Origin: Rhyacichthys aspro
Taxonomy: Eukaryota > Chordata > Actinopteri > Gobiiformes > Rhyacichthyidae
Direction of reading: 5' to 3'
NCBI GenBank assembly: GCA_036850595.1
Contig: CM072161.1
Span: 10,251,905-10,315,904, forward strand
Length of the DNA stretch: 64,000 bases
A program made the position numbers and the translations under genes. Shown one piece after another: positions 43,618 to 55,900 of the stretch. Each line of letters opens with the position of its first letter. Positions within the stretch are counted from its first letter, which is position 1. The notes below the pieces were generated by a model, which was not told the origin of the DNA, ran no database searches, and saw only the letters and a program-made list of their open reading frames with translations.

Positions 43618-43666
43618 CAGCCAATCAGAACTGCAATTCTCTGAATTCTAATTTTCTGATTGGTTG
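43618..43666. repeat. Inverted repeat with paired CCAAT motifs
   Basis: CCAATCAGAA at 43621-43630 is exactly reverse-complementary to TTCTGATTGG at 43654-43663, with a 23-nt spacer. Pairing extends two to three more positions outward with one G-T wobble. Each arm carries a CCAAT box in opposite orientation. It could be a pair of NF-Y sites, the remnant of a small inverted-repeat element, or chance. Confidence 0.5.
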
Positions 43667-45046
43667 AATTATTTATATGTCAGACAGTCTCTTGGTCTTT
43701 CCGATGCATTTACTGAAGATTATTGATGGTGTCATGCAATGCAGCAAAAGCTATTACACATTTACAAAATCAACATTTTTACATAAAGCACTTTAAAGCT
43801 TCCATCTGCAAAAGAGGATCTGCTGTAATACCCTTGGCATCCATGGAAATCGATAAGTATGCATGGTTGGCAGCAAGGATTGTTTTGCCAAAACATCTGT
43901 GTTTAATCCCCTCTTTACATTATTAAGAGTAGGGGGGATTTATATATGGAAACATTTGCTTTTTTTTGTCACGTTTTAATTTGGAATTACGACGGATTTG
44001 GTTCCTTCATTTTCAAAAGAGACGGGACCGATGGCCTAATTACAATCTGACTGTGATGCAACATAAAGAATAAAAGAGAAGTTTTGAATAGCAGCCGATG
44101 TGAATATTTAGTGCCGCTTGAACTGTATTTGACTTTGACTCAGTTTCTAAAACAAGATATAATTCATGACTGTAATTTAAAAAAGCTGACATAATGGATA
44201 TTTGGTTTGTTAACTGAGCTATTTCCATACAGGTGACAAATCTTAAAATCATTCCACTCCATTGCTGGCATTGGATTTAATTACAATGATGGAAACATAT
44301 CTTAACCTTGAGACAGAGTAATGTCCCAAGAATTTCCACTTAGCTTTCTTTTAGTGTAACTTGGCATGTACTTGTGAGCGGAGAAAAAGAGAAAGTAGAA
44401 CAACCTTTGGCAATGTGGGTATGTGGTGTCCATTAGGAGATTGATTCCTAACTTAGGGAATGGAGATGAATGCGAAGCTCGCGATGGCGGCAAATGCATG
44501 GCACTGAACCATTAGAAAAGGAGATATGTCATAAATATATATATTTTCCTGTCGATACAAACTGCATTATCTCATCTGTGTTTCCTTCTTCTCCACCCCC
44601 ACACTAACTTGGCCCTGGGCTCTCCGTGGAGACCCAATCTCCCCTGTCACCTGTCAATCACATCCTGACAGACACTGACCTTGCTCGGCATTGTTAGGAA
44701 CATTCGGGATCGACCTTGCGTTTTCAAGCTGCTTCCACAGCAGGGTTTCCCTCGCAATTGGCTTATGAAGGAGTGTGGTGCCTAATAAAATTGGATTGAT
44801 TGGCTCTAATATTTGATTGGTGCTGATTTATTGACTTTGAGTCTGAGGGATGAGGACCAGATGTTCATAGTGCTCCTGCCCAGTTGCATTACACTTTTAA
44901 AGCAGGTAATGACGATATTAAACACTGACTGTTTGTTTGACACTGAGGATTTATGAAGCTAATGGATAGAGTGCAGTAAAGTTTCCCATACCTTCTGAAA
45001 AAGATTTTTTTTTTACAACATCCTACCTGTTGCAAAAGTTAATTAG

Positions 45047-45095
45047 CAAAAAAACAAACAAACAAACAAACAACAAAAAAACCAAAACAAAACAA
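45047..45095. repeat. CAAA-rich simple repeat
   Basis: This is a low-complexity tract of ACAA/CAAA units that degrades into CAAAA-type units. It is an ordinary microsatellite with no sign of function. Confidence 0.85.
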
Positions 45096-46275
45096 GTATT
45101 CCTACCCTACTGTAAGTTAGATTTTTAGTTGTATTCTTTTTTAGCTTGGCTTCCAGTGTCACAGTGGAGTAGATAAATCACCCAATGGGTCTCTGAGAGG
45201 AGCAGAGTATAAAATATTACATATTTTATTAATTTTTATTAGAAATTATAATGTTTTTTCGTGTTTTTTTCAGGACCCACTAAAGGGCTAAAGGAGAGCA
45301 AAGGACACCTAAATAGGACTTATTATGTCTATTTTTTTTCCTTTAGATGAAAGACAGTGTGGATGTGATGTGTTTCATCTTATGAGATGGTAGAGTGCCC
45401 TGCCACACAGAGTTATAGTGTTATCTGTCAAGCCAGACACACTTTGAGGGGTTCTTCTCCATGTTTCACGGAAGAACCACCCAAATCAATTTGAAGCTGT
45501 TTTTTTATATTGATATTTAAGGCTTAATGGCATAAGTGAAAGTTACATTATGCTGTTATATTTATTTGTTGTACTTTTACTTTATTCAGGGTGTATACCA
45601 GAATGACATTACATGTGCCTTGCCTTTAGTGCATTTAACCAAATGAAAAATGCTTGACTGCCGGGCGCCTACAATACAAAAGTCAGTGTAACTTACTTGC
45701 TGCCACAGGACAGAAGCTGGGAGGGCTAGAGTAAAAAAAAATCACTTAAATAACAAGCTTGTTTTGTGAGGACATTATGCAGGTGGAGGGCGTCGGAGCC
45801 TGTTCAGGACTCCGTGTTGGCTGCATGGGTTAGCTGTCTAACTCAATCTGTCCAAGCTCATGTTTCTGTCAGGGTTAGTGTAAGCCAACAGTCGGCGATG
45901 TCAGACACTAAATGGCAGTTTGGAAGGAAGACAAAGTCCCTTCGTTTTTGCTTTGCATTTCATAAAAGAAATCACACGGAGCAAGACAGGCTGTGATGCT
46001 GAGACATAGGTTACAACTGCATGTGTGGGAGTATTGACTAGACACTTAGACGTCATTTGGTAAAAGCTTACACTGGGAACACGGCGTCCCAAAATGTGCT
46101 GATGTTTGAGCATAAACATAAAGAGCAGCAGGTACTAAATATGCTTTTGTTGTATGCCGTTTAAATGTATCCATGCAGCCCCCATGTTATGGAGGAATGA
46201 AATCAAATGAAGACTTAAGATTTTGTGTGTTGGTTTTCAGCCTGGATGGTGATTGTTTCAACAGCATTTTATACT

Positions 46276-46385
46276 GCGGTTTCCTCCCACTGTCCAAAGA
46301 CATGCATGTATCTGAATTGGTCAATCAAAATTTCCATTGGTTAATGAATGTGGCTGTTAATTGTTCTCTGTCAGTGTATGTATCT
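46276..46385 (-). repeat. Fragment of a widespread teleost interspersed repeat
   Basis: The plus-strand sequence GGTTTCCTCCCACTGTCCA followed by AAGACATGCATGT and a later AATTGGTCAATC is the reverse complement of a repeat familiar from many teleost genomes (…CTGCATGTCTTTGGACTGTGGGAGG…). A second, longer copy lies at 57564-57820 on the plus strand. This copy is truncated and diverged. I know the motif as repetitive in fish, but cannot assign its family without a repeat library. Confidence 0.65.
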
Positions 46386-47179
46386 AAAGGGCTTTTGGAG
46401 CACAAAAAAAAAAAAGTGATTGCCACTACCTGGGGCTAGCCAGCAGCCAGTATCTTTCTTGTTTTCGGTTCAAAGGGTTGCTTTTTGAAGAATGCAAAGA
46501 CCATCCTTGTGTAAATGAGCAGCCAAACCGCAACTCTTTTGGAAAAAATGCGTTATCATGAACAGCCTCTAACCCAGCGATTAACTGGTGCCTGTGTGTG
46601 CCCAGCCTCACGCTTTAAGAACCTGGGAGAGACTTTAGCCAGCTCTTATGGGATAAGCTATAAAAAATGAATGAATAAGTGACACATTTTATTCAAGTAT
46701 TCAGCCCTTTCTTTCTGTGCAGCACTCCCCCTGCAATCAATTGATTAGTTATTTTTATGCCAAAACTAAATAAAATGCCGTCAGTTCGAAACATGTGGGA
46801 AGTTGGACCTGATGCCGACAGAGCTATGAATAAGTATTAAAAGTCAACTTCCTACATCTAACACTGCATTGATTTTTCACCCAAAAATAGTGTCTAGTGC
46901 ATTCTCTTTTCTGGATTCCTGACTTCATGAATATTATAGCTATAAAGAAGACACAGGCAAAATGGGGCATCTACCTTTCCATATATCAGATTTTTGAGAA
47001 TGTGACAAAAAGGTAGGGAAGGGAGCATGTTGAAAGTGTCTCACAGAAGAGACAGAAGTGTCACAATGTGCACCTTAAGCACTCTCCCCAGTCTCCATCC
47101 CCGGGGCACTGTCTGTTACATGATTGAGGGCTTTTTATTGGACCAAAGCGGAACAAAATTGTAGCATCTGTGGGTTGTG

Positions 47180-47700
47180 ATTTTGTGAACTTGCCAGTGT
47201 CTATTCCCTCTTCGGCATGTTTCTATTCTTTTTACCCCCGTCAAGCTCATTCTCACACAGCCCCCCTCTTCCTCCCTGCCTCTCTCTCCCGCTCATGAAT
47301 GTCACCTCTACTGATGGTGGCTGCTGGAATTCACGCACACATACTCTCACAACCACTCGCTGACTTTGGGATGGGAGGAGGAGGAGGAAAGGAGGAAGAG
47401 GAGGGGGAGGAGTGGGAGGGGGGGCTCGGCTAGGACTGTGGGAAAAGAGCATGCCTTCGGAAAAGGCAGAAGAGGAATCGCTCCCCCTCTGCCCGTGTCC
47501 ATGTCTCCGCTCCGTACCGGGCTTCATTCCGACAGAGACGCATGTATTTGCCGCCACCGCCGCTGCTTTTCCACCTCTGGATTTAAAACAGTCGGATTAC
47601 CGCCCGGGATCTCCGCTCAGTGTTCCATGCCGCTGCTTTTAGATGGGAGGCAAAGTTGGACCTCCATGGACTGGCCAAATGGTGACAAACAGTTTATTAA
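47180..47700 (+). promoter_or_regulatory. fgf11: Probable fgf11 promoter / 5'UTR region
   Basis: This is a GC-rich island in AT-rich surroundings, upstream of fgf11 exon 1. A purine/G-rich tract at 47368-47424 is made of GGAGGA and GGGGG blocks, giving many SP/KLF/MAZ-type sites and quadruplex potential. Immediately downstream, 47500-47610 is CpG-rich (CCGCCACCGCCGC). No TATA box is seen. Open frames cross it in several phases, none FGF-like. If transcription starts here, the UTR is either one exon with the start codon at 48191 or is spliced: a donor-like ATG|GTGACA near 47682 and a pyrimidine-rich acceptor-like CAAG near 48112 would allow it. The intervening 47.70-48.18 kb is AT-rich and intron-like. 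Confidence 0.5.
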
Positions 47701-48190
47701 GAGCTTCCTAGCATTCAAAATGAATCCACTTTACTTCAGTAAAAGTGTTTTTATATGTAAATTATTTTAAAATAGTCCTCTTTGGTACTGCCTTTTCAAA
47801 GTAGGCTACAGTAGGTATTTTGCTATTTTTGTAAGTTGATAATTAAGGCAAATTGTATTTGAAAGATGAGTGGGGAGGAAGGGTAGGGAAATGACCGCGT
47901 CCTTAGCTTTTTAAAGTCATTCTAACCTTGGTCTGATTTAAATTGAAGATGTGACCACAGAACTTTTTGTGTTCTGTCACTGTCAGTGATTTATATTTTT
48001 TAGTCAGAGGATAGCCCTTATATTTGGCTTTAGGTGAACTTGCAATTCTACCAACAAACAAAACTAAGGTCCAATTTTATTTAGGTTTTTTTTATTTTTT
48101 ATTTTTATCAAGAGCAAAAGCCAAACTAGGGACAAAAAGGGGAAGAAGAAAAGGAAGCCACCCCCCTCCCAAAGGTGAGAGGGGGGGAAG

Positions 48191-48383
48191 ATGGCAGCTC
48201 TCGCCAGCTCTCTCATTAGACAGAAACGGGCAGTCAAGGACGACCATGCCAACCGCCCGGTAGCCAGCAAGCGCAAGCCCTGTCCTAAAAGCAACAAGTC
48301 CTTATGCCAGAAGCAAATTCTAGTCCTCATCTCTAAAGTGCGACTGTGTGGGGGTCGGAAAGGTCGCAACGAGAAACGGCCAG
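48191..48383 (+). CDS. fgf11: FGF11 (FHF3), coding exon 1
   Basis: This exon encodes the N-terminal 64 residues of a fibroblast growth factor homologous factor, an intracellular FGF-fold protein that is not secreted and binds the C-terminal tail of voltage-gated sodium channels. MAALASSLIRQKR, SLCQKQ and SKVRLCGGR match FGF11, which starts MAAL where FGF12, 13 and 14 start MAAA. From memory, human exon 1 also encodes 64 residues. The start ATG has a strong context (AAG before, G after). The basic stretches RQKR, SKRK and GGRKGR fit the nuclear-localisation-type sequence in this exon. In the A-type isoforms of the family, this N-terminus acts as a sodium-channel inactivation particle; that role for FGF11 is inferred. 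There is no signal peptide, as expected. The exon ends at CCAG|GTGAGT in phase 1; the open frame beyond is intronic. Confidence 0.95.
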
Positions 48384-51300
48384 GTGAGTCACATTACTCT
48401 GTTGGTCATTTTTTGACATCATAAAAAAGGAGTAATTATGAATCTGAACATAACTGCAATGATCAAATATGGCAAAATGATAGGGTTAATAGTTTTTGTC
48501 ATGTTATCATTATTAACTAGTCCCATGTCGAATCTAACTGGTCAGCCTGTGAAGCTACTAATGCAGTTCCTAAATTGTTTGGCAATTGTCTTGACGTCTG
48601 CAAACCTTGTCCATTTGTCCAGTGACCACTTTGGCCCGATATCTCAACTCTACTTGTTTCTTCGAGGTATGGGTGGTTAATTTTGTGATGCAGCAACGTC
48701 ATTTCCCTTTCTCCATGCTGCAACTTTTCAATGGGAAAGAAAAATAAGAGAAATTCCTCTGACGTGGCTGAGGAGCCAGTGGGTTCCTTTCACATATTAC
48801 TTCTTCCAATCTTCCATTTGTAAAAGCTCTCTGACACTCCATTATGTGATCTATGTCAGGGGAAAATAATATAATTTCTTTGATTATGTTTGCACCTAGA
48901 CTGCTCAGTTGTTTAATTCATAGCTGCAAAATGTTATTCTTTAGTCAAGCACAATTATTGCAGTATGCTTAAGATAAGTTATGCATACTACCAAAATGTC
49001 GCTGAACAAACATCCTTCATAAAGAGGCCACATACTTTCATGGCTGATTGGATAAGAAACAGTGAGTTTAGAGGACCCCCTCCTCCTCATACCCCCGCAG
49101 CTAAAGACTGCATCTAAGCAGATTGAACGTGAGAACGACTGCAAGCTGTGCATTGTGCATGATGAGGACTTTCATTTTCATTTCACAGGCCTCACGTCAT
49201 GCACTGTATCTGCTGTAGCTTCACAAAGCATTGCAATTTGAAAACTTTGAAGTTAACCCAATGGCTAGAGGACTGATGTAATGGAGATAGTACAATAACA
49301 GATTGTGTTAACTGTATTAGGTTTCAAAGGCTGATCAGTGTTGTCCAGCAAGGCACTGAAACATACGGTAAAGGTAAACAAACTGAAAAGAGACAAACCA
49401 ATAAATAGTGGAGGTGAAAACAACAAATCAGAGTAAATATCAAAATATTTGGTTAGGTAAGTATTTTGTAAAAAGATTACACAAAATGTATAATATCAGA
49501 AAATATCTTTAAAATACAAAACAATAAAATATATAAAGCAAGTACATACTACTTTTTTAAATAAATCTATTCATCCAGTTTATTCAAATGCTATTCCAAA
49601 AGGATACGTAACACATAAGTACGTATTATTGCAACAACACTATTGCCAACACAACTAAGCACATGACATAACAAACAGGTGATGCCATAGTAATGCAACT
49701 TTTCTCAGAAATAAGTGTCTATGTCTGTCCATCCAAGTTTTTTTTATGTAACAATCCAGATGTTGGTTTGGGTTTTATTAAAGCTACATAATTTCTGTAC
49801 ATTTTCAATTATAAATTATATGTTTTCCTAGAAAGAGTAAACAGCACATACCCACACAACAATCAGGATTTAGCAACATTAAGTGGTGAGACTACAGATT
49901 GTCGCCAACTAATCCCCACTCACATCCGCCACTGTATGGGTGAGCTGTTTGAGCTACTTATCATGAAAAATGACAGACAGGCCATTACAAACAATGTCTG
50001 CAAAGATTAAATATGACTACATGTGCTTTTTTATATTAAATAGTGTGGGTTGTATTACAGAAATATTAACCAAAGCATAATAAAAAGCTGTCCTTGAAAA
50101 CCTGTTATATCATGTTGTACCACTAGAGGAAGTCATGAGAGAAATGCATACTGAATGTCTTATCTTTGGAGTTAAATTGTGCTTAGTTATTAAAAGCAAT
50201 ACTAAATGTTACATCACTGGGATTTGTTTATTTAATTTATTACTTTGGGTATACTGATTTTTTGCATATTACTGCCATCTGTTGGTGATGAATGGAATAA
50301 CTTTCAATAATTACATTGATTTAAACAATGGTTTGAATTAAAAGGAGAGTGAACCTCATTATAAACCAAAAGGCCAATCAGGGTAAAATGCTTGATTCAT
50401 CACAACATTGATTTTAAAGTCATATTACCATGCTCTGACAAAAAGAATTATAACTTACATCTATTAGACTAAACTACTAAAAGATTTAATTTCAGGGTAA
50501 TCAAAACACAACTAATTTTAAATTTGATTATCCTCAAATGTTGTAGGTTTCCATCAATGTTTCACAATGATCTCACTTAGCTTGCTGCCTTAAATTACTA
50601 CTCTTCTCATTCCCCGCATGGTTACCCATCACCCACCAATTCATTCCTCTCTGCACTGTCTTTTTCCACGTTGAAATAACTGCACAAAATGTCTGTTCTG
50701 TTCTAGATACAACCAGTGTCAGCAGTTCAGACCTGCCCATAAACACTAGTCAGTCAAAGCAACAAATTTATTCTACAAAAGTAACGTGCCACTTCAATGT
50801 TAACAGGCAGTAAAGGTTATTGGGTCATAGAGTCCATTGGATTTGAACAAAGCTTATAGATTGGAAACTAAGCCGACGCTTTTATGTAAAAATGAAAGCC
50901 CAGTCAGTGAAGCTAATACAGTGGAATATACAGTCATCACAGCACTCTCCTCTAGTGTTGCTAGTAACGTTTTCACAGCTGTCATATTACTGTCATGTCA
51001 CAAGCTTTATTTACAGCTCCTATAAAGCATAGGGCTAGAGAAAGGATAAAAACAGATAAAAGGTGAATTGTAAATATAATTCACACAAAGCACACACAAG
51101 ACGAATTGCCTTGCCACTATTAGTCCAAGTTAACCACTAGAGGAATCCCACATTGCCATTGTCAAGAATCTTTACTGTTGCCCTCTTTCAGATCAATTCA
51201 GCTCATTAATGTATAGTGATTAATCAATAATCAGCCTCTTAGTTTGTTCAAGGTGAAATCTGACTTGGAGGAAAGCAGGAGGGGTGGTATTGAACAGCCC

Positions 51301-52632
51301 ACCCCCGCGCCTTTCTCTTAAGTCCAACTAGAAAACAACTGGACTAGTAGCAATACAAATATCCATGTGGAATAGCTACTCTCAGCGTCGGATATAGTGC
51401 ACAGCTCGACATCTCTGAGCATTGAGTGGGCTGTTTGGCATGGTGGTACATTGTAGTATGTTGTCAGCATCCAAAAAGGGCCCGCCGACAGGGAGTGCAC
51501 AAACGTAGGCCCCCGGCTGGCAAGCGCCAGACCGGGTTACAAGGAGAGATTCAGCAGAGGATAGCATTAAGCTGACCCCAAGAGATCAGGGCCTGCAAAC
51601 TCGCTTACTCAACAACACCTGATCAGACGATGCAGTGTTAGGTAGCTTCCCATCAGAACTTTACTGACTGTGACAGGGGTCAGAGAGGGAGACACAGCGA
51701 GAGGGAGAGAAAGAGGCAGGAAAGGGAGAGCCTGAGTAAACAGAGCCAAAACAGAAAGTATTCATGAATGTCCAAAGGCAGCGGGTGCATAAATAAAGAT
51801 TACAAAAAAGAAATGCATTATTTTTCAGAAATATTAAAAACATTCAGAAAGTGGCATCCAGGCAGGGTGCTCTGTTACTTTGGACCAGTAGTTGAAGTCC
51901 CGAGCTACTGAAGTCTTTTACATGAGTTGCCCTCAGTCTGACACTTGTTTTTTTTTTTTTTGCCGTTGGACCTATCGGAGCATCTTGACGTTGGTGTGAA
52001 ACTGAGACGTCTGCAGATATGATGCATTAAAACTAAGGGATTACATCAGACAAACTAATAAAACAGCAGCTCATTTCAATGTATTGGAAGCTAAAAATTA
52101 AAATATTCATTGCCGTCAGAAGGCAGTGGGTACATAATGACTGCAAATAGACAAAGCAAAGTAAGTGGCGATAGCAGGGGAGATTAAAGCAAAGGTGGGC
52201 GGGATTGAAAAGAGCAGTGAATCAGTCTGTTGTATACCGGCAGCGTGTGGAGAAACAGATGAGACGCGGAAGTCATGGGGCTGGATATTACCGGTCTCTG
52301 CAAAGTGCTTTTCTAGAAACATTAAGTACTTTTTCTATTAAGTAGGTAGTCTGATGATTGGAAGTGTTTTTCTTATTATTTAATGTGTTGTTGTTTTGAG
52401 TGGGTGGGCAGCCAATGTACCACTTCAAAATGTTTTAATTGACATAATTGATGTGCAGCCTGAGCTATTATGGGAGACGTAGTTGTCAACAGGCAGTATA
52501 TGTCAAATAAACATTTTCTCTTTCTCTAGTTTGTGCATTTTTTTTTTAGCTGCCTTTAAATAATGAATAGTTTTTTATGATAGGTGTCCAAAGTTTCAAA
52601 CTAATGTGAAATGATGAAATGTAAATCCACAT

Positions 52633-52653
52633 GTTGGATTTGAACAGGTTTTA
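52633..52653 (-). repeat. Solitary inverted unit of the 21-bp minisatellite
   Basis: These 21 nt are the exact reverse complement of a unit of the downstream array (52780-52800), with about 126 nt between the two. The solitary unit faces the array, so a transcript could fold back here. It may mark the origin of the array or a small inversion. Confidence 0.85.
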
Positions 52654-52728
52654 GATGGTTTTGATTTTTGCTACAAAGATTAACCCACTACTTACTACCT
52701 CCTACGTACTGTCTATACCGACCTATTG

Positions 52729-52937
52729 AAATCCAACTAAAATCGGTTCAAATCGGACGAAAACCTGTTCAAATTCAAATAAAACCTGTTCAAATCCAAC
52801 TAAAAGCTGTTGAAATCTGACTAAAACCTTTTCAAATCCAACTAAAATCTCCTCAAATCCAACTAAAACGTATTTAAATCCAATTCAAATCTGTTCAAAT
52901 CCAACTAAACCTGTTCAAATCTGAGTAAAACCTGTTC
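52729..52937 (+). repeat. 21-bp minisatellite, ten units
   Basis: There are ten consecutive units beginning AAATCCAACTAAAA and ending CTGTTC. Nine are 21 bp and one is 20 bp. Units diverge by a few substitutions each, so the array is old or not being homogenised. The plus-strand frame that avoids TAA is broken by TGA in one unit, so it is not coding. It sits in fgf11 intron 1 inside a possible transposon remnant. Confidence 0.9.
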
Positions 52938-55900
52938 ACAAATGAAGATGAAATCTCACATTCAAAATTTTATCTCCTTCGGCCCCTGAAAGGTTTCTTA
53001 TTAGCTATCACGGCCCCTCACCACTTTGAGTTTGACACCACTGTTCTAAGAGAAACAAGAGTGCTCATCATTTGCTCACAGGTGTACATTAAATTTAACC
53101 ATGGCAACTGTGTTACAATGTGCAAAATACATGACAAGTCTGACCACTGGCATGTACAACTAATGAGACACGCTTCCAAACTGCAGTAGTGTTTTGCCAA
53201 CGCTTGATTGCTTTTAAGGTCATTACACCGCCAGGGATTTTCAGCTTTAACCCTTATTTCATCAGGAGGATCTAAAAATGTGGTACCAAGTGAGAAGGGT
53301 ACAGCTGGTGATCCCTTAATAGCAAACAAGATGAGGACACTAGATTACTCCACTACCAAACGCAACTTTGGCCTGTAATCTTTGGGAGTTCCTTATATGG
53401 GGTAAAAAACAGCCAAGATTAAGGAGTTTGTTTAATTCATTTTCATTTTTTGAAGGGTTATCTAAGTGTCTCTGGGCTGTGAAAGCTTCTTAAATTAAGT
53501 GGGACGAGCTGGGGCTTGTTTTCAACAGTTAGAGATCAAGTCTGGCTGGTGAGAAGATAATAAGTCAGCGGTGACTGAGTGTTGACAATGACCATACGTC
53601 TTATTCTAAGTGAGGCAGGGGACGGATGTGTGTATAATAAAACATCCGCTCTCACTGGTTGTCCCAAAGAGCCCACCTCAACCTCCCACACAAACCAGCT
53701 AAATTAAATCTGCGGGTGGCTTTATTAAATGTGACAAGGACAAACTGAACCTGCAGCAGTAGAGAGACACTGGAGGCAATGATGAGAAAACCACTGGACA
53801 CATAAATATTGATGGGGAGGGGGGGACAAAAAGTTATGCTGGATTCACAACAAAAGCCAGTGATTACTTGTAGCTAGCATGTTAAAAGTATTCTATATCC
53901 CTGTTTTGAGTAAAAATCTTTATGCTAGTGCAAGCTGTGCAACCATGTCTCTTCTTCAAAACGACTGCTAAATGATAAACATTATATCCCACAAAAAAAC
54001 AGCATGATTAGCACGAGCGGTTGCACTTCACTTAACCACCATCCACCATTATTCATTCAAAATGGAAGACTAACATGTAGATGTATGCCTACAAAATAAA
54101 CAAGAAACTGTACTGAATTCAAGGTATACATTTCATGCAAGTATCAGGCTTTGGCTATTTTTCTTTCTCAGATTTGTATGAGGTGTATTACTTTGATAAA
54201 ACTCCCACTCTTTGCTTTACTCATCTTTGCATTCTGTATATTTTATGCATATTTGGGAGCACATTTCCAGCCATACATATTGTGTACATCCATTTGCTGA
54301 AATCTTTTCAATCCCCTCTTCCACTGCCAAGCTGCTTAATCTCCTTTTATGATTTCCTATATTGTGGAGGAAAGCTCAGTTTGTGAAGTGTTTCTGCAAA
54401 CAAATCAATCGAAGCCTAAATTCCAAAGCCTTCATTGTCCACAAGCACATTGTTCCCCTTAGTTCTTTGTTTGCCTGTGTGATCATCACTCGATCTGACT
54501 GTTCGGGACCCCTGTGGGAGCGCATAGGAATTTTTGTGTTTGTTTGCTCTGCATATATTAATGTGGCTATTTGTGTTGTTGCTGGAGGGTCCGCCGGAAT
54601 AAGGATAGGTGAGGCGTGTCGAGATGCTGAGCTTTTGCACTTGTGTGTGTGCCTTGTATATTTTCCATGTGGCCATTATAAAACGTATAATACATTATTG
54701 AAGAGCTGTGTCTCTCCTGTGTGAACTTGTCCATGAGCTGCACCTGTCGTAATGCTAATGAAGCACATATGTGAACGTGTGGCTCCTATTTGTTTGTCGT
54801 GTCTGACATGCGCTTGTCAGCACCATTAATAAGCAGCAGTAACAGTGCAGCAGTTTTATGATCCCCTGCCATTGTCTTGTCACATTCTTTATAAAGCTAG
54901 TGTTTAAATGAAGAGGCCACTGCCAGAGTCGCATGTGATGCGCTGCATTTCATTTATTCCTCAGTGCTTTTTTAACCTCATCTCATAGTTGCCATCATTC
55001 TTTCTGTATCTCAGTAGCTGTGAATTTGAAACAAAATTGTCAAAGACTGCAAAAAGATAAACGTTAATTAAATGCTTTTCTACAAAAAGATATTTTAATC
55101 TTAAAACCAAGAGGGACACATGACACAATATCTGATAATATGAGTTAAATGTGAATTAAACTATTATGTATTTTCAAGACCAACACTAACTAAAACAGGC
55201 AGAAAAAGCAGATTCAAAATTTTCAGGAAAATGCATCAAATTCCTTAGTCTTTGTCTCTGCTTTTCTATCCCTTGTCCTCTTGTTCTATCTCTCTGAATC
55301 TTCCCACCAGGTTGATAATTACTAGCAGCTCTGTGGAGCACATGGCCCAGTTTAGGAAAGGGAAAAAGGCAGAAAACCATGTTCTCCTTTTATTAGAAGT
55401 AGACTCAAGCACGACACCAGAGACACACTGTTCCTCTTCTCTTACATGCTCTATGTACTCCGTATGTGCATACAAACACTCAGGTAATCAGGAATGCAGG
55501 AAGTGGAAGGGGGCGCGAACACAAGTACTCTAAATGGAGAGGTATGGGAGGCCGGGGAGTCCTGGAAATATAGAAAGCACGGAAAACCCCCGTTGTTTGG
55601 TCAGTCAGTGAAGAGGAAGAAGTGCCCTTGGCCGTTCAGTGAAGCGGGCCCCCAGTAATTACCTCCAACCTTATCAAGAGCAGAGCCAGTGACACACGGG
55701 GCACAAATCAGGCCAGATATCCACATTAGTGTAACGATAACCAACACTCAGCCATACACTCCGCCGATTACTGATAAAAAAAACTCCACCACTGCTTATT
55801 TTTCAGAGCAATTACAGCGCAGCACAGAGTTTAAGTGTCCTTGATGGCAGTCGTGATGCATGAAGTGATTACCTTGGGTTCTTATGTGCATTGACCTCAT

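Larger units (their letters stand above)
26561..47179. other. Intergenic region between nlgn2 and fgf11
   Basis: About 20.6 kb separate the two divergent promoters. No reading frame resembles a known protein and I found no RNA gene. What it holds: a tRNA-derived SINE at 28363-28530; CpG-enriched patches near 29.03-29.25 and 32.24-32.60 kb; a 17-A run at 34777-34793; a short direct duplication (AGGCAGACTATAAA repeated at 36010-36040); an inverted repeat of CCAAT boxes at 43621-43663; a CAAA-rich simple repeat at 45047-45095; and a degraded interspersed repeat at 46276-46385. The rest looks like neutral AT-rich sequence. Confidence 0.65.
52582..53043. mobile_element. Possible hAT-like non-autonomous element (weak)
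   Basis: Read on the minus strand, the right end begins CAGTGGTGTCAAACTCAAAG followed by GGGGCC. This resembles the CAGGGGTGTCAAACTCA ends of many vertebrate hAT-type elements. The left end begins GGTGTCCAAAGTTTCAAAC, a partial match in the opposite orientation. The 21-bp minisatellite lies between them. I could not find the 8-bp target-site duplication expected for hAT, so the boundaries and the class are uncertain. Confidence 0.3.

Noticed and set aside
47366..47770. Overlapping ORFs of 134 and 76 codons before fgf11
   Set aside because: Low-complexity Glu/Arg/Gly runs from the purine tract, open in several frames at once, with no FGF similarity.
48384..48424. Extension of the FGF11 frame past 48383
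   Set aside because: A consensus donor GTGAGT begins at 48384 and homology resumes exactly at exon 2.
54362..54724. 120-codon plus-strand ORF in fgf11 intron 1
   Set aside because: No family resemblance, in particular not to alternative FHF N-terminal exons.
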